A DNA stretch of 58,939 nucleotides, taken from the NCBI GenBank assembly GCA_017517815.1, contig JAFWYA010000058.1:1-58939 (forward strand). Reading direction: 5' to 3'. This DNA comes from Clostridia bacterium. GTDB taxonomy: Bacteria > Bacillota_A > Clostridia > Christensenellales > Aristaeellaceae. The notes under the pieces were generated by a model, which made no database searches, had not been told where the DNA came from, and saw only the letters and a list, made by a program, of their open reading frames with translations. Each line of letters begins with the position of its first letter. Position 1 is the stretch's first letter. The translations under genes and the position numbers were made by a program. Positions 42,520 to 51,875 of this stretch are shown here, one piece after another.

Positions 42520-44791
42520 ACATTCCATTCGAAAAAAGAATCAGTTCAGCACTGAAAAGCTGATGCAGGCGCTTCGCTCCAATACAGCGCACTGCGTATA
42601 TGTGTTGCTTGGCTGCACATTTTTGCTATGCTGCATGTTCCTGCTGGCCATCACGCCGCAGCGCTACGACCTGAAGGTGGGCGATATTTCCCACACCACC
42701 ATCACGGCCAGCAAGGACGTTGTGGACGAGGTAAGTACGGCGCGCCAGCGCGAAGAAGCGGCCAAAGCCGTGGAGCCCACTTACGTTTTCAAGGAAGACG
42801 TGGCCAACAAAGTGATGCAGGAACTGGGCACTGTACTTACGCAGGTAAGCGCAGTGCAGCAGTACGGCAGCAAGCTGCTGGGGCAGAACAACGGCAGCTA
42901 CACCTTTACCGAAGCAGACTTTAATTATGTGCGCACGCTGCTGAGCCACATGTCTTTGGCGGACTATCAGCTCAGAACGCTGCTCACCACCACCGACGCC
43001 GCCATGGCCGACATGCGCGAGAACCTGTCCGCCGCCGTTGAAAACAGCCTGAACACCACCATCCGTGAAGGCTATGTAAACGAAACCATCCAGTATGTTC
43101 AGCAGATCGTAGCTTACAAGACCGAGATCGACCTGCTGCAGAATATCGTCACGCCCATCCTGCGCAAGGTCGTCCAGCCCAACATGGTCATCGACCAGGC
43201 CGCCACTGAAAAGCTGCGTGACGAGGCCCGCAGCGCCGTGGAACCGGTGATCTACAAGCAGGGCCAGAACATTGTACTGGCCCGCGAACGCGTTACAGCC
43301 AACCAGCTGGCCATGCTTTCCAGCCTGGGCCTGCTTGATGATGACAACGTTGACGTAATGATGTACATCGGCGGCGCGCTGCTGGTAATTTTAGGTATGG
43401 CAGTGCTTGTGATCGGCCTTTTGCTGTTTGACCGCGAGACTCTTGCCAACCCCAGGCGTCTGATTATCACCAGCATCATTCTGTGCGTCACGCTGGGCCT
43501 GTGCATTCTGGGCCGTCTGGTACATACCTATCTGACGCCCGCCCTGCTTGCGCCCATGATGCTGGCCTGCCTCATCAGCGCCAACAGCGCCGTGGCCGGC
43601 AACCTTGCCGTGTGCGTGCTGGTAAGCGCGCTGATCGCCGGCGGCGACAGCACCTACGGTGCAGCCATGGTCAACATTCTGTTCACATCCTTTATCAGCG
43701 GCCTTGTAGCGATCTACATCATCAAGCGCAGGCCCTATCGTCAGCAGGTGTTGCTGGGCGGCATTGTGACTGCATTTACCAATATTCTGATCATCCTGAC
43801 CATCGGCTTTATGACGAATACTTCTGTGGCAGACGTGTTTGTCAAGTCTTTGTGGTGCGGCGGCAGTGCGCTGCTTTCCTCTGTGCTGTGCATCGCGCTG
43901 GATCCGCTGCTGGAAAGCATCTTCCATCTGGCAACGCCTACCAAGCTGCTGGAACTGAGCAACCCCAATCATCCGCTTTTGCGCAAGCTGCTCATTGAAG
44001 CGCCCGGCACGTATCACCACAGCATCATCGTGGCAAACCTTGCCGAAGCTGCCGCCGAGGCTGTTCGCGGCAATCCCCTGCTGGCCCGTGCCGGTGCGTA
44101 TTTCCATGACATCGGCAAGCTGAAGCGCCCCCTGTATTTCAAGGAGAACCAGATGGGCGAAAATCCCCACGAGCACACCAATCCCTATGTGAGCGCCGCC
44201 ATCGTAACGGCCCACACGCGCGATGGTCTGCTCATGGCGCAGCAGTATCATCTGCCGCAGGAAATTCAGAAGATCATTGTAGAGCATCACGGCGACACGC
44301 CCGTTGCCTACTTCTACCACACAGCTGTCAAGCAGGCCAACGGACAGGCTGTCGACATTGCCGACTTCCGCTACGACGGCAAGCGTCCTACATCCAAGGA
44401 AAGCGCCATCATCATGCTGGCGGATACCGTTGAAGCTGCCGTACGCAGCATGCCCGATCCCACGCCAGGCGCCATCCGCGCCTTCATTGCCAAGCTTGTC
44501 AACGGCAAGCTGGAGGATGGCCAGATGAGCAATGCGCCCCTCACCCTCAACGATATCTCGCTTATCTGCGATGCGTTTGCCACCGTGCTCAACGGCGTGT
44601 TCCATGAACGCATTGAATATCCCACCATCAGCCCCAGCGCTGCTGCGCATGTGGCTGCTCTGGAAAATGCGCCTACGCCCATTGTCAGCGCGGTGGAAGA
44701 AAAGCAGCTCAAGCCCATTGAACCCGTCGCAGCCGAACCGGCGGAGCCTGAAAAGCCTGCCGAAACTGAGGAAGGCGGCGAGCAGGCATGA
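42506..44791 (+). CDS. pgpH: 7TM-HD phosphohydrolase PgpH (c-di-AMP phosphodiesterase)
   Basis: The 761-residue protein has one N-terminal membrane helix, a large extracytoplasmic 7TMR-HDED domain, seven membrane helices (about residues 280-470) and a cytoplasmic HD domain (TYHHSIIVANLAEAA, YFHDIGKLKRP, IIVEHHGDT, LADTVEAAVRS). PgpH hydrolyses cyclic di-AMP. The C-terminal tail is rich in Pro, Glu and Ala. ATG 42506 follows GGAGG and lies inside the end of phoH; the stop overlaps ybeY as ATGA. Confidence 0.94.
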   Translation: MKPVKHSIRKKNQFSTEKLMQALRSNTAHCVYVLLGCTFLLCCMFLLAITPQRYDLKVGDISHTTITASKDVVDEVSTARQREEAAKAVEPTYVFKEDVANKVMQELGTVLTQVSAVQQYGSKLLGQNNGSYTFTEADFNYVRTLLSHMSLADYQLRTLLTTTDAAMADMRENLSAAVENSLNTTIREGYVNETIQYVQQIVAYKTEIDLLQNIVTPILRKVVQPNMVIDQAATEKLRDEARSAVEPVIYKQGQNIVLARERVTANQLAMLSSLGLLDDDNVDVMMYIGGALLVILGMAVLVIGLLLFDRETLANPRRLIITSIILCVTLGLCILGRLVHTYLTPALLAPMMLACLISANSAVAGNLAVCVLVSALIAGGDSTYGAAMVNILFTSFISGLVAIYIIKRRPYRQQVLLGGIVTAFTNILIILTIGFMTNTSVADVFVKSLWCGGSALLSSVLCIALDPLLESIFHLATPTKLLELSNPNHPLLRKLLIEAPGTYHHSIIVANLAEAAAEAVRGNPLLARAGAYFHDIGKLKRPLYFKENQMGENPHEHTNPYVSAAIVTAHTRDGLLMAQQYHLPQEIQKIIVEHHGDTPVAYFYHTAVKQANGQAVDIADFRYDGKRPTSKESAIIMLADTVEAAVRSMPDPTPGAIRAFIAKLVNGKLEDGQMSNAPLTLNDISLICDAFATVLNGVFHERIEYPTISPSAAAHVAALENAPTPIVSAVEEKQLKPIEPVAAEPAEPEKPAETEEGGEQA

Positions 44792-45681
44792 AAATTGAAT
44801 GGGAGCAGCGCGTAGCTGCACAGGCTTTTGCGCCGTTTGATCTGGTGGCGTCCTGTTGTCAGGCAGCTGAGGGCATTCCTCTTCCTCTTGCCGTTCACGT
44901 AATCCTGACTGATGATGAGGACATCCGCACCGTCAATGCCCAGTTCCGCGGTATCGACCGTTCGACCGACGTACTCAGCTTCCCAACCGTCAACTATCCC
45001 AACGGTAAAACGGCCCGCCATTGCGAAAAACGCCTGCGCGCCGAATATGACCCGGAGCTTGGCGGCTGCATGATCGGCGACATCCTTATTTCCTACGAGC
45101 ATGCGCAGGCACAGGCTGCTGAATACGGCCACAGTGTGCGCCGCGAACTTTGTTACCTGTTTGCCCATGGGCTGTTTCACCTGATGGGCTATGATCACAT
45201 GGAACCTGAAGAACAAAAGGAGATGCGCAGCATGGAAGAAAAGGCTCTGCACATGGCCGGAATCTCCCGTGAGGAGACCGCCTCCCCTGTCAGCGATGAG
45301 GAACTTTTGCAGCTTGCTCAGATCGCGCTGAAAAACAGCTATTCCCCTTACAGCCACTATCCCGTCGGTGCAGCGCTGCTCAGCTTAAGCGGCCGCGTAT
45401 ACCTTGGCTGCAACATTGAAAACGCCTCCTTCGGTCTGACCAACTGCGCTGAGCGCACCGCGCTGTTCAAGGCCGTCAGCGAAGGCGAACACGAATTCAC
45501 CACCATTGCCATCGCTTCTGCAGGTTCCATGCCCTATCCCTGCGGCGCATGCCGTCAGGCGCTCAATGAGTTTGCGCCCAATCTGCGCGTGCTGGTGATC
45601 GACGGCGAAGGCCATGTGGACAAAACCACTTTGCCTGCCCTTCTCCCCCACGGCTTTGGCCCCAAGGACGTTCTGGGCTGA
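44788..45681 (+). CDS. ybeY-cdd: YbeY endoribonuclease fused to cytidine deaminase
   Basis: Residues 1-155 are YbeY, the rRNA maturation nuclease, with zinc motif HGLFHLMGYDH. Residues 165-297 are a complete cytidine deaminase: ALKNSYSPYSHYPVGAAL, GCNIENASFGLTNCAER and PCGACRQALNEF, which supply the catalytic Glu and three zinc cysteines. The linker is about ten residues (GISREETASP). In Bacillus the genes are separate with dgkA between them; dgkA is absent here. Both active sites look intact, so one polypeptide probably performs both reactions. No in-frame stop or internal ribosome site is seen at the junction. Confidence 0.93.
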   Translation: MKIEWEQRVAAQAFAPFDLVASCCQAAEGIPLPLAVHVILTDDEDIRTVNAQFRGIDRSTDVLSFPTVNYPNGKTARHCEKRLRAEYDPELGGCMIGDILISYEHAQAQAAEYGHSVRRELCYLFAHGLFHLMGYDHMEPEEQKEMRSMEEKALHMAGISREETASPVSDEELLQLAQIALKNSYSPYSHYPVGAALLSLSGRVYLGCNIENASFGLTNCAERTALFKAVSEGEHEFTTIAIASAGSMPYPCGACRQALNEFAPNLRVLVIDGEGHVDKTTLPALLPHGFGPKDVLG

Positions 45682-45706
45682 CCGTACATACAGAAAGGAA
45701 TCAACA

Positions 45707-46597
45707 ATGTCTGCATTTCGTTCCGGCTTCATCGCCATTATCGGCCGCCCCAACGTAGGCAAAAGCACCCTCATGAATGCCATGGTGGGTGAAAAGGTCG
45801 CCATCGTTTCCAACCGTCCCCAGACCACCCGCAACCGTATCATGGGCATCAGCACGCAGGAAGACAGCCAAATCGTCTTTCTGGATACTCCCGGCCTGCA
45901 CACGCCCCGCAACCGGCTGGGCGAATACATGATGAAAAGCGCACAGGATGCTCTGCAGGGCATTGACGCGCTGATCGTGATGGTGGACGCCACCGCTGTC
46001 GGCAAGCAGGACCGTACCGTGGTAGAGGATATGAGCAAGCACAAGGTCAAAAAAGTGCTGGTGCTCAACAAGATCGACCTGCTTGAGCCTCAGAGCCTGC
46101 TGGCCCTCATCGCCAGCTTTGCTGACGCTGGTTATGATGACATCATTCCCGTCAGTGCCCGCAGCGGCGGCGGCATGAGCCAGCTGAAGGAGCTGCTCAT
46201 CAGCTATCTGCCCGAAGGCCCGCAGTACTTCCCCTCCGACGCCATTACGGACCAGCCCGAGCGCCTTATCTGCGGCGAGCTCATCCGTGAAAAGGCGCTG
46301 TATCACCTCAAGGAGGAGGTGCCTCACGGCATCGGCGTCGAAATGATGTCCATCAAGAACCTCTCCCCCAACCTTATTGAGATTCACGCTACCATTTACT
46401 GCGAACGTCCTGCGCACAAGGGCATCATTATCGGCAAGCAGGGCAGCATGCTCAAGCTCATCGGTCAGGAAGTCCGCCGTGACATCGAAACTTTGCTGGG
46501 CAGCCACGTTCACCTGCAGCTGTGGGTAAAGGTACGCGAAAACTGGCGCAACCGCATGGATGACCTGCGCACCCTGGGTTACGAGGACAAGGAGTAA
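45707..46597 (+). CDS. era: GTPase Era
   Basis: The 296-residue protein has G1 GRPNVGKST, G2 QTTRNRIMG, G3 DTPGLH and G4 NKID, followed by a C-terminal KH domain (IYCERPAHKGIIIGKQGSML). Era aids 16S rRNA processing and 30S assembly, in line with the adjoining ybeY. AGAAAGGAA precedes ATG 45707. It closes the cluster; recO, often next, is absent. Confidence 0.96.
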   Translation: MSAFRSGFIAIIGRPNVGKSTLMNAMVGEKVAIVSNRPQTTRNRIMGISTQEDSQIVFLDTPGLHTPRNRLGEYMMKSAQDALQGIDALIVMVDATAVGKQDRTVVEDMSKHKVKKVLVLNKIDLLEPQSLLALIASFADAGYDDIIPVSARSGGGMSQLKELLISYLPEGPQYFPSDAITDQPERLICGELIREKALYHLKEEVPHGIGVEMMSIKNLSPNLIEIHATIYCERPAHKGIIIGKQGSMLKLIGQEVRRDIETLLGSHVHLQLWVKVRENWRNRMDDLRTLGYEDKE

Positions 46598-46786
46598 CGA
46601 GGGAGGATGGTGGGAGGCTCTGCCTCCCATGCACGCCGCTTAAGGGCTGTCGCCCTTAAGAATCTCATTCATATATTTTGTGTCTCTCCGCCTGTTTTGG
46701 GCGGGGAGATTTTGTGTATAACATTAGGCACTCAATGTAAAAATCGCAGCAGACACACGTCTGCTGCGATTTTTGTGTGATCATTT
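46598..46786. terminator. Four hairpins between era and the convergent epimerase gene
   Basis: Hairpins lie at 46611-46629 (GGGAGGC/GCCTCCC), 46639-46660 (CTTAAGGGC/GCCCTTAAG), 46683-46713 (10-bp stem plus TTTT, the likely era terminator) and 46739-46774 (perfect 16-bp stem with A and T runs, bidirectional). The first two resemble a dispersed GGGAGGCTCTGCCTCCC-type element that I have seen near clostridial gene ends; this resemblance is from memory. Confidence 0.8.
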
Positions 46787-47665
46787 TTAATCCAGAGTTT
46801 CCATCTTGTAGCCGCAGGTATAAGTTTCTCCTGCGCCCAGTTCCACATGATAGGGCTTGTCTTCGAAGCGGCCGCTCTCATCCGCATAGGCCGGGCTGCC
46901 CTGCCAGGGCTCGATGCACACATACGGCGCGTTCTTTCCGGGGGAGGTCCAGATGGCCAGCACGTCCATATCAAAGCTGAAACGGATGCCTTTGCGGGTC
47001 ACCTTATGGATCAGGTCGACCTTACGGCTGTTGAGACCGGAGAAGATATAGGTATCCAGCCGGTCAAAATCCTTGTGATCCAGTGCAAGGGTACGGCCGT
47101 CCGCGCCAAAGTCTACAGGTTCCGTACCGGCCAGCGTATGTCCGGGGCCGTCGCACAGTGTCGTACCGATGGTTTCTTCCTTTTCAAAATGGAGCACATA
47201 GTCCTCGAATGTTTCACCCTCGTTCATGGGGCAGGTGAAGCCGGGATGTCCGCCGATCAGGAAGGGCATCACACGATCAGAGTTGTTTTTGACTTCAAAC
47301 ACGGTTTCAAATCCGCCCTCGATAAAGCGGTAAGTCACCTTCAGTTCGAAATCAAACGGGAACACCTTTTTAGTTTCTTCGGTCTGATGAACGGTCATGG
47401 TAACGTGATCTTCACCCTGTTCAGCGACTTCGAAGTCCATAAACTTTACAAAACCATGGCGGGGCACAGCGTACCATTCACCGGCGATGGTCGCACCGCC
47501 GTCCTTCATGGCGCCGATGCCCGGGAACAGCACAGGCGCGCTGCTCTTCCACACGTCGGGATGACCCGGCCAGATGAATTCACGTCCGCCAATCTTAAAG
47601 CTGCGCATTTCTGCGCCGAATTTGGTGATGGTCATTTCCGCACCATTATGTTTGAGACAAACCAT
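46787..47665 (-). CDS. Aldose 1-epimerase family protein (LacX-like)
   Basis: The 292-residue protein has the galactose-mutarotase fold of the LacX-type subgroup: VLFPGIGAM, VPRHGFVKFMDFEV, IGGHPGFTCPMNEGE, IWTSPGKNAPYVCIEPW. The conserved histidines (RHGF, GHPGF) and the Glu of IEPW are present. It interconverts sugar anomers. AAGGAGA precedes the ATG. It is divergent from the ferritin-like gene. Confidence 0.9.
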   Translation of the reverse strand: MVCLKHNGAEMTITKFGAEMRSFKIGGREFIWPGHPDVWKSSAPVLFPGIGAMKDGGATIAGEWYAVPRHGFVKFMDFEVAEQGEDHVTMTVHQTEETKKVFPFDFELKVTYRFIEGGFETVFEVKNNSDRVMPFLIGGHPGFTCPMNEGETFEDYVLHFEKEETIGTTLCDGPGHTLAGTEPVDFGADGRTLALDHKDFDRLDTYIFSGLNSRKVDLIHKVTRKGIRFSFDMDVLAIWTSPGKNAPYVCIEPWQGSPAYADESGRFEDKPYHVELGAGETYTCGYKMETLD

Positions 47666-47803
47666 ATGTCATTTCTCCTTTTCAAAAGGTTCTGTGTTAT
47701 GTTTTCGGTGTGCATCTGTCTTTTCCCTGCCGCAACAGGAAAGTATATCCTTCTCAAAGCTGTGCATACTATCCCTGCAACACTCACAGGGAGGGAGAAC
47801 ACG

Positions 47804-49069
47804 ATGAATCCATTCAAAGAAAACGCGCCGCGCCTGGATGACTGCCTTTTGGACTGGAAAGCCATGTCGCCTGCACCTTACGACAAATACGCGGTAGATC
47901 CCTACACCCGTACGCGCGTGATCCTGATGAACGGAACCGAATTTGAAAACGTATGGTTTTCACACCAGTTTTCGCGCAACTGTCCCGATGGCGACGTGCG
48001 CCGTGCGCTCGCGCTGCTGCGCCGCAGCGAACAGCAGCAACAGAAAATGGTAGCTGCGCTCAAACCGGACAACGAAACCCTGCTGGAGCACACCATCGGT
48101 TACGAGCAGCTGGCGGTTGATCTGACTGCGCACCTTGCCAAGCGCGAACCCGACGAGCATGTGCGAAATGCCCTGAACTTTGCCCTTCTGGAAGACTTCG
48201 ATCATCTGTACCGCTATGCGGATTTTCTGGACATGGAGACCGGTACCAGAGCTGAAACGCTTGTGGGCGGCTATACTGAGATCATGCCGGCCCGTCCCAC
48301 GATCGCCCATCACCGCTATCCGTTTGACTCCATCAAGCGCCCCATCGACAGCAAGCAGGCCGCATTGGACACCAAACTGTGCGTCGGCATCATCACCGCT
48401 GCTGAGCAGCAGACCATGAACTATTACATGAATGTCTGCGCCGCTTACCCCAACACGCCGGGCCGCGCGCTGTATCGCGAGATCGGCATGATTGAAGAGC
48501 AGCATGTATCTCAGTACGGCAGCCTGATGGATGTCAACTGCACCTGGTATGAAAACCTGGTCATGCATCAGTATACCGAGTGTTACCTGTACTGGAGCTG
48601 CTACGAAACCGAAACCAACGAAAAGATTCGCCGCATCTGGCAGCAGCTGTTTGAAATGGAACTGAGCCACCTTCACAAGGCCGTTGATCTGCTGCGCAAA
48701 AAGGAGCAGAAGGAGTATCAGCAGGTCGTGGGCGAAGGCACATTCCCCGCGCCGCTTAGGCTGGAAAGCAACATCGACCATGTGCGCGGCATTCTTGCCG
48801 AAACCGTCAACCTGACGGCCTGCCGGGAAAACTATGCTCATATCAACGATCTGGAACGCGATGCCGATTTCTTCTGCTATCAGCAGAAAGTCAACGCAAA
48901 TGCAGAAGATGTGGAAAGCCACTCCGTTATTGAGCGACACATCCGCAAGTTTGGCAAGGACTACCGCTTTGAGCTTGCGCCCAACCCCATTGAAGCGCTG
49001 CGCGACCGCGAACACGACAATGTGGAAGTGGGCCGCAAGCCCAAAGCCCGCGAAATGACGCATGCCTAA
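47804..49069 (+). CDS. Ferritin-like helical protein of unknown role
   Basis: This 421-residue protein is almost entirely helical. Several Glu/His pairs spaced as in ferritin-like carboxylate-bridged proteins occur: LLEDFDHLYRYADF, IGMIEEQHVSQYGSLMD, FEMELSHLHKAVDLL. That suggests a di-iron four-helix bundle, but I cannot name the family. GGGAGGGAG precedes ATG 47804; the frame is open much further upstream only because it runs antisense to the epimerase gene. Possible roles are metal storage or oxidative protection. Confidence 0.6.
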   Translation: MNPFKENAPRLDDCLLDWKAMSPAPYDKYAVDPYTRTRVILMNGTEFENVWFSHQFSRNCPDGDVRRALALLRRSEQQQQKMVAALKPDNETLLEHTIGYEQLAVDLTAHLAKREPDEHVRNALNFALLEDFDHLYRYADFLDMETGTRAETLVGGYTEIMPARPTIAHHRYPFDSIKRPIDSKQAALDTKLCVGIITAAEQQTMNYYMNVCAAYPNTPGRALYREIGMIEEQHVSQYGSLMDVNCTWYENLVMHQYTECYLYWSCYETETNEKIRRIWQQLFEMELSHLHKAVDLLRKKEQKEYQQVVGEGTFPAPLRLESNIDHVRGILAETVNLTACRENYAHINDLERDADFFCYQQKVNANAEDVESHSVIERHIRKFGKDYRFELAPNPIEALRDREHDNVEVGRKPKAREMTHA

Positions 49070-49071
49070 AG

Positions 49072-49105
49072 GAACCTCCCCGGGATCCTCGGGGAGGTTC
49101 TCTCT
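49072..49105 (+). terminator. Terminator after the ferritin-like gene
   Basis: A 10-bp stem (GAACCTCCCC/GGGGAGGTTC) enclosing GGATCC, followed by a short T-rich tail. It lies just before the end of the convergent GH2 gene. Confidence 0.75.
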
Positions 49106-49108
49106 ATA

Positions 49109-51736
49109 TTATTTCACTTCCACCGTCAGGCCGAAGGGATAGCGGCCGCAATTGCGGCCATACAGGGCCAGACCGCCCTTGCCCTTCACACGGAAGGTCA
49201 GCTGGAAGGTACCAGCCTTGCTGATTGTACTGAGCATACGGCTGGGAATCGTGATATGCTGCTGCTCGCCGTAAGAGCCTGCCTCGTCAAGATGGCGTTC
49301 CTCGGGCTGACGATGCCAGCTGAGCATGCCGCGCACGTCTGCCCAGTCGTTTTCCAGATGCAGCGTATGGATCACTTCGCCGTTGACCAGCACTTCCACA
49401 TCCGAGGGGAAGCGGCTTTCGTCGGTCATCCAGTAGGAGTTTTCAAACGCGCCGCGATCCACCAGATAGCCGCGCATAAAGCCGTGGTCCTTTTCAGGAT
49501 CGCCGATCTCCTTGCAGTCCTTCTTCAAAACACGCTTGGCGCCTGCTTCCATATGCAGGACGATGTCACGAACAAGTCCATTTGTTTCAGGCATGGCTAC
49601 TTCATAGGTCACTTCACCGCTGCCGCCCATGCACAGCTTGTCATTGACGATGGCGTTCCACACAGGTTCAAAGCCGCTGGCTTTGCCAGTGCAGACCGGA
49701 ATTTCGACCATATTGCCCGGCAGCGCCGCCTGTACGTCAAAGGCAACAAAGTTGCGGGAAATCACGTTTCCGGCACTGTCCTTCAGGTAGAGTGACAGTA
49801 CGGGCGCGGCGTTTTCGCAGGGCATGGTCACCTGCAGATCGCCCAGTGCTGTTGCGCCATAGCCGAAGGCAGGAACCTCCATCTCTCCCACACTGTCGGT
49901 CACGCGGCCATTGAGACCGTCATGCCACAGTTCCCACGCGATGGTGCAGTTTTCGCCGTGGTGTTTGTCGCTGAAGATGGACAGCACCAGCGGGATGCCG
50001 ACCTTCGCGCCGGGCTGCACAGTTTGCATGGGCGGGCAGTCGGTTGCCACAAAGTCGTCCGCATGCAGGTCACGCAGGCTCATACCGCGGCACAGATCCT
50101 GATAACCAAAATCCTTGTCGCTGTCGTCAATACGGTAGTAGCCGTTGAATTCATTGACAACGTCATGGAACTCCGTGAAAACAAAGCCGCAGATCTTCTC
50201 GTGCAGGCGATATTCGTTCAGCATGTAGTGATACTGCCATGCCAGATCGCTGTCGCCGGCGGAGTTTTCCACGCCCCACACCATGCCGCACTCGCTGTTC
50301 ATCAGCGGCGCGTCGCTCTGGCGATTCTCGCCGATATAGTTGAAGGACGAGCCGGGGTAGGTGTTGTCTGCAATTTTGCGGATGTGATCACGCACCACTT
50401 CGTAGGTGTTCAGATAGAAGTGCCAGGTGTTGATATCCGTTTCCACATGGTCATAACGGCAGGGCGAATTGTCCTCCACCAGGCGCTCCGGGTCGATCGC
50501 CTTGGCCTTGTGATACATTCGGCGCACCCATTCCTGCGTTTCAGGCTTGTAGACCTTTTCGCCATCCACATTGTCCAGCAGGCCCCAGCTTTCATTGAAC
50601 ACCACCCACGAGAAAATAGAGGGATGATTGAGGTCACGTCGCATGATCTCAGGCATTTCAGCCTCGTAGGCTTCCCGGGCCTCGGCGATGGGCGGTCCCC
50701 AGAAGCACGGAATATCCGCCATGACCAGAATACCCAGCTTGTCCATCCAGTACAGCTTGCGGGGTTCCTCCGGCTTGATATGGATGCGCACCATATTCAG
50801 GCCAAGGCGCTTGAGCCGCCAGGCTTCCTGATACATGTCTTCATCAGTAGGATAAGTGAAGTGTCCCTTGGGGTTGAAGGCCTGATCCAGCGTTCCCTGA
50901 ATATACACAGGCTTACCGTTGAGCAAAATCCACTTGTAGCCACGTCCATCGACGTTGGCGCAGGTAATTTCGCGCACACCAAAGTAAGTAAACACCTCTT
51001 CTTCGCCCATCTTCAGGCTGCCCTCGTACAGATAAGGATCATCCGGCGACCACAGGCGCGGCTCGGACAGCTGAATTGCGATCTCGGCCTTGCCCTGTTT
51101 GACTTCCCCGCTCCAGCATCCGCCGTCAAAGCAGGCGGATACCATCGTTCCGTCAGGTGCGTCAGCTTCTACGCTCACCTTCACTTCGCCGCTGATGCGA
51201 GTGGTGATGCGGTAGTCCTGAATATAGTTCTGCGGACGGTCCTCCAGCCACACCGTCTGCCAGATGCCCTGAATTTCGCCATAGCCCTGCTTGCCGTAAA
51301 ACTGGGTTTCGCAGCGGTAGTCTTCAGCGCGTACTTCGATGGTGTTTGCACCGGTTTTCCACAGTTCGGTAACTTCCAGCTCAAAGTAAGAATATCCTCC
51401 CTGGTGGTAACCGGCATGCTGACCGTTGACATAGACGTCTGCCTTGTAATCCACTGCGCCAAAGCACAGGAAGAGGCGGTTCTTCTTTTCATATTCCACT
51501 GTGCGGCGATACCAGCCGATACCAGCCACATTTTCCTGCACACCGCTGAGGGGGCACACCCAAGAAAAAGGCACTTGAATAGCACGGCTGTACTGGGAAC
51601 GGTTTGCAAAAAACTGCTTCTCATCTGCTTCTTTTCCAGCGGCAAACAGTTCAAACTGCCAGCTGCCGTTTAGATTCATCCAATTATCACGCCGTTTTTC
51701 AGGACGGGGAAATTCGGGCTTGGGAATGCACTGCAT
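49109..51736 (-). CDS. Glycoside hydrolase family 2 enzyme
   Basis: The 875-residue protein has the GH2 layout: N-terminal jelly-roll (residues 15-165, RRDNWMNLNGSWQFELF), an immunoglobulin-like domain, and a TIM barrel (about 270-560) with acid/base E382 in VVFNESWG and nucleophile E522 in VFTEFHD. Beta-rich C-terminal domains follow. Beta-galactosidase, beta-glucuronidase or beta-mannosidase activity is possible. No signal peptide is seen, so it is cytoplasmic. ATG 51736 lies eight bases after AGGAGG. It is divergent from an AraC regulator, its likely controller. Confidence 0.9.
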   Translation of the reverse strand: MQCIPKPEFPRPEKRRDNWMNLNGSWQFELFAAGKEADEKQFFANRSQYSRAIQVPFSWVCPLSGVQENVAGIGWYRRTVEYEKKNRLFLCFGAVDYKADVYVNGQHAGYHQGGYSYFELEVTELWKTGANTIEVRAEDYRCETQFYGKQGYGEIQGIWQTVWLEDRPQNYIQDYRITTRISGEVKVSVEADAPDGTMVSACFDGGCWSGEVKQGKAEIAIQLSEPRLWSPDDPYLYEGSLKMGEEEVFTYFGVREITCANVDGRGYKWILLNGKPVYIQGTLDQAFNPKGHFTYPTDEDMYQEAWRLKRLGLNMVRIHIKPEEPRKLYWMDKLGILVMADIPCFWGPPIAEAREAYEAEMPEIMRRDLNHPSIFSWVVFNESWGLLDNVDGEKVYKPETQEWVRRMYHKAKAIDPERLVEDNSPCRYDHVETDINTWHFYLNTYEVVRDHIRKIADNTYPGSSFNYIGENRQSDAPLMNSECGMVWGVENSAGDSDLAWQYHYMLNEYRLHEKICGFVFTEFHDVVNEFNGYYRIDDSDKDFGYQDLCRGMSLRDLHADDFVATDCPPMQTVQPGAKVGIPLVLSIFSDKHHGENCTIAWELWHDGLNGRVTDSVGEMEVPAFGYGATALGDLQVTMPCENAAPVLSLYLKDSAGNVISRNFVAFDVQAALPGNMVEIPVCTGKASGFEPVWNAIVNDKLCMGGSGEVTYEVAMPETNGLVRDIVLHMEAGAKRVLKKDCKEIGDPEKDHGFMRGYLVDRGAFENSYWMTDESRFPSDVEVLVNGEVIHTLHLENDWADVRGMLSWHRQPEERHLDEAGSYGEQQHITIPSRMLSTISKAGTFQLTFRVKGKGGLALYGRNCGRYPFGLTVEVK

Positions 51737-51771
51737 CAACATATCCTCCTTTTGAAAACGATGAGTATGTA

Positions 51772-51831
51772 TTTATACAATAGCCTTTATGTTCAGTCAA
51801 AACAAGCCTTTCATTTATTAAAAAATTGACA
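51772..51831. promoter_or_regulatory. Divergent promoters of the GH2 and AraC genes
   Basis: On the minus strand, TTGACT (51795-51800), 17 nt and TATAAA (51772-51777) read into the GH2 gene. On the plus strand, TTGACA (51826-51831), with a poor -10 (TAAGCT, about 51849), reads into the AraC gene, suggesting that this promoter needs an activator. Confidence 0.6.
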
Positions 51832-51875
51832 TTTTCTATTATTGTTGATAAGCTAAGACAGAAGGAGGGCTGCAT

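Noticed and set aside
46847..47803. A 319-codon N-terminal extension of the ferritin-like protein.
   Set aside because: It is antisense to the aldose epimerase gene; ATG 47804 has a strong ribosome site.
49922..51673. A 583-codon plus-strand open frame.
   Set aside because: It is the complement of the GH2 gene, with no recognisable domain or ribosome site.
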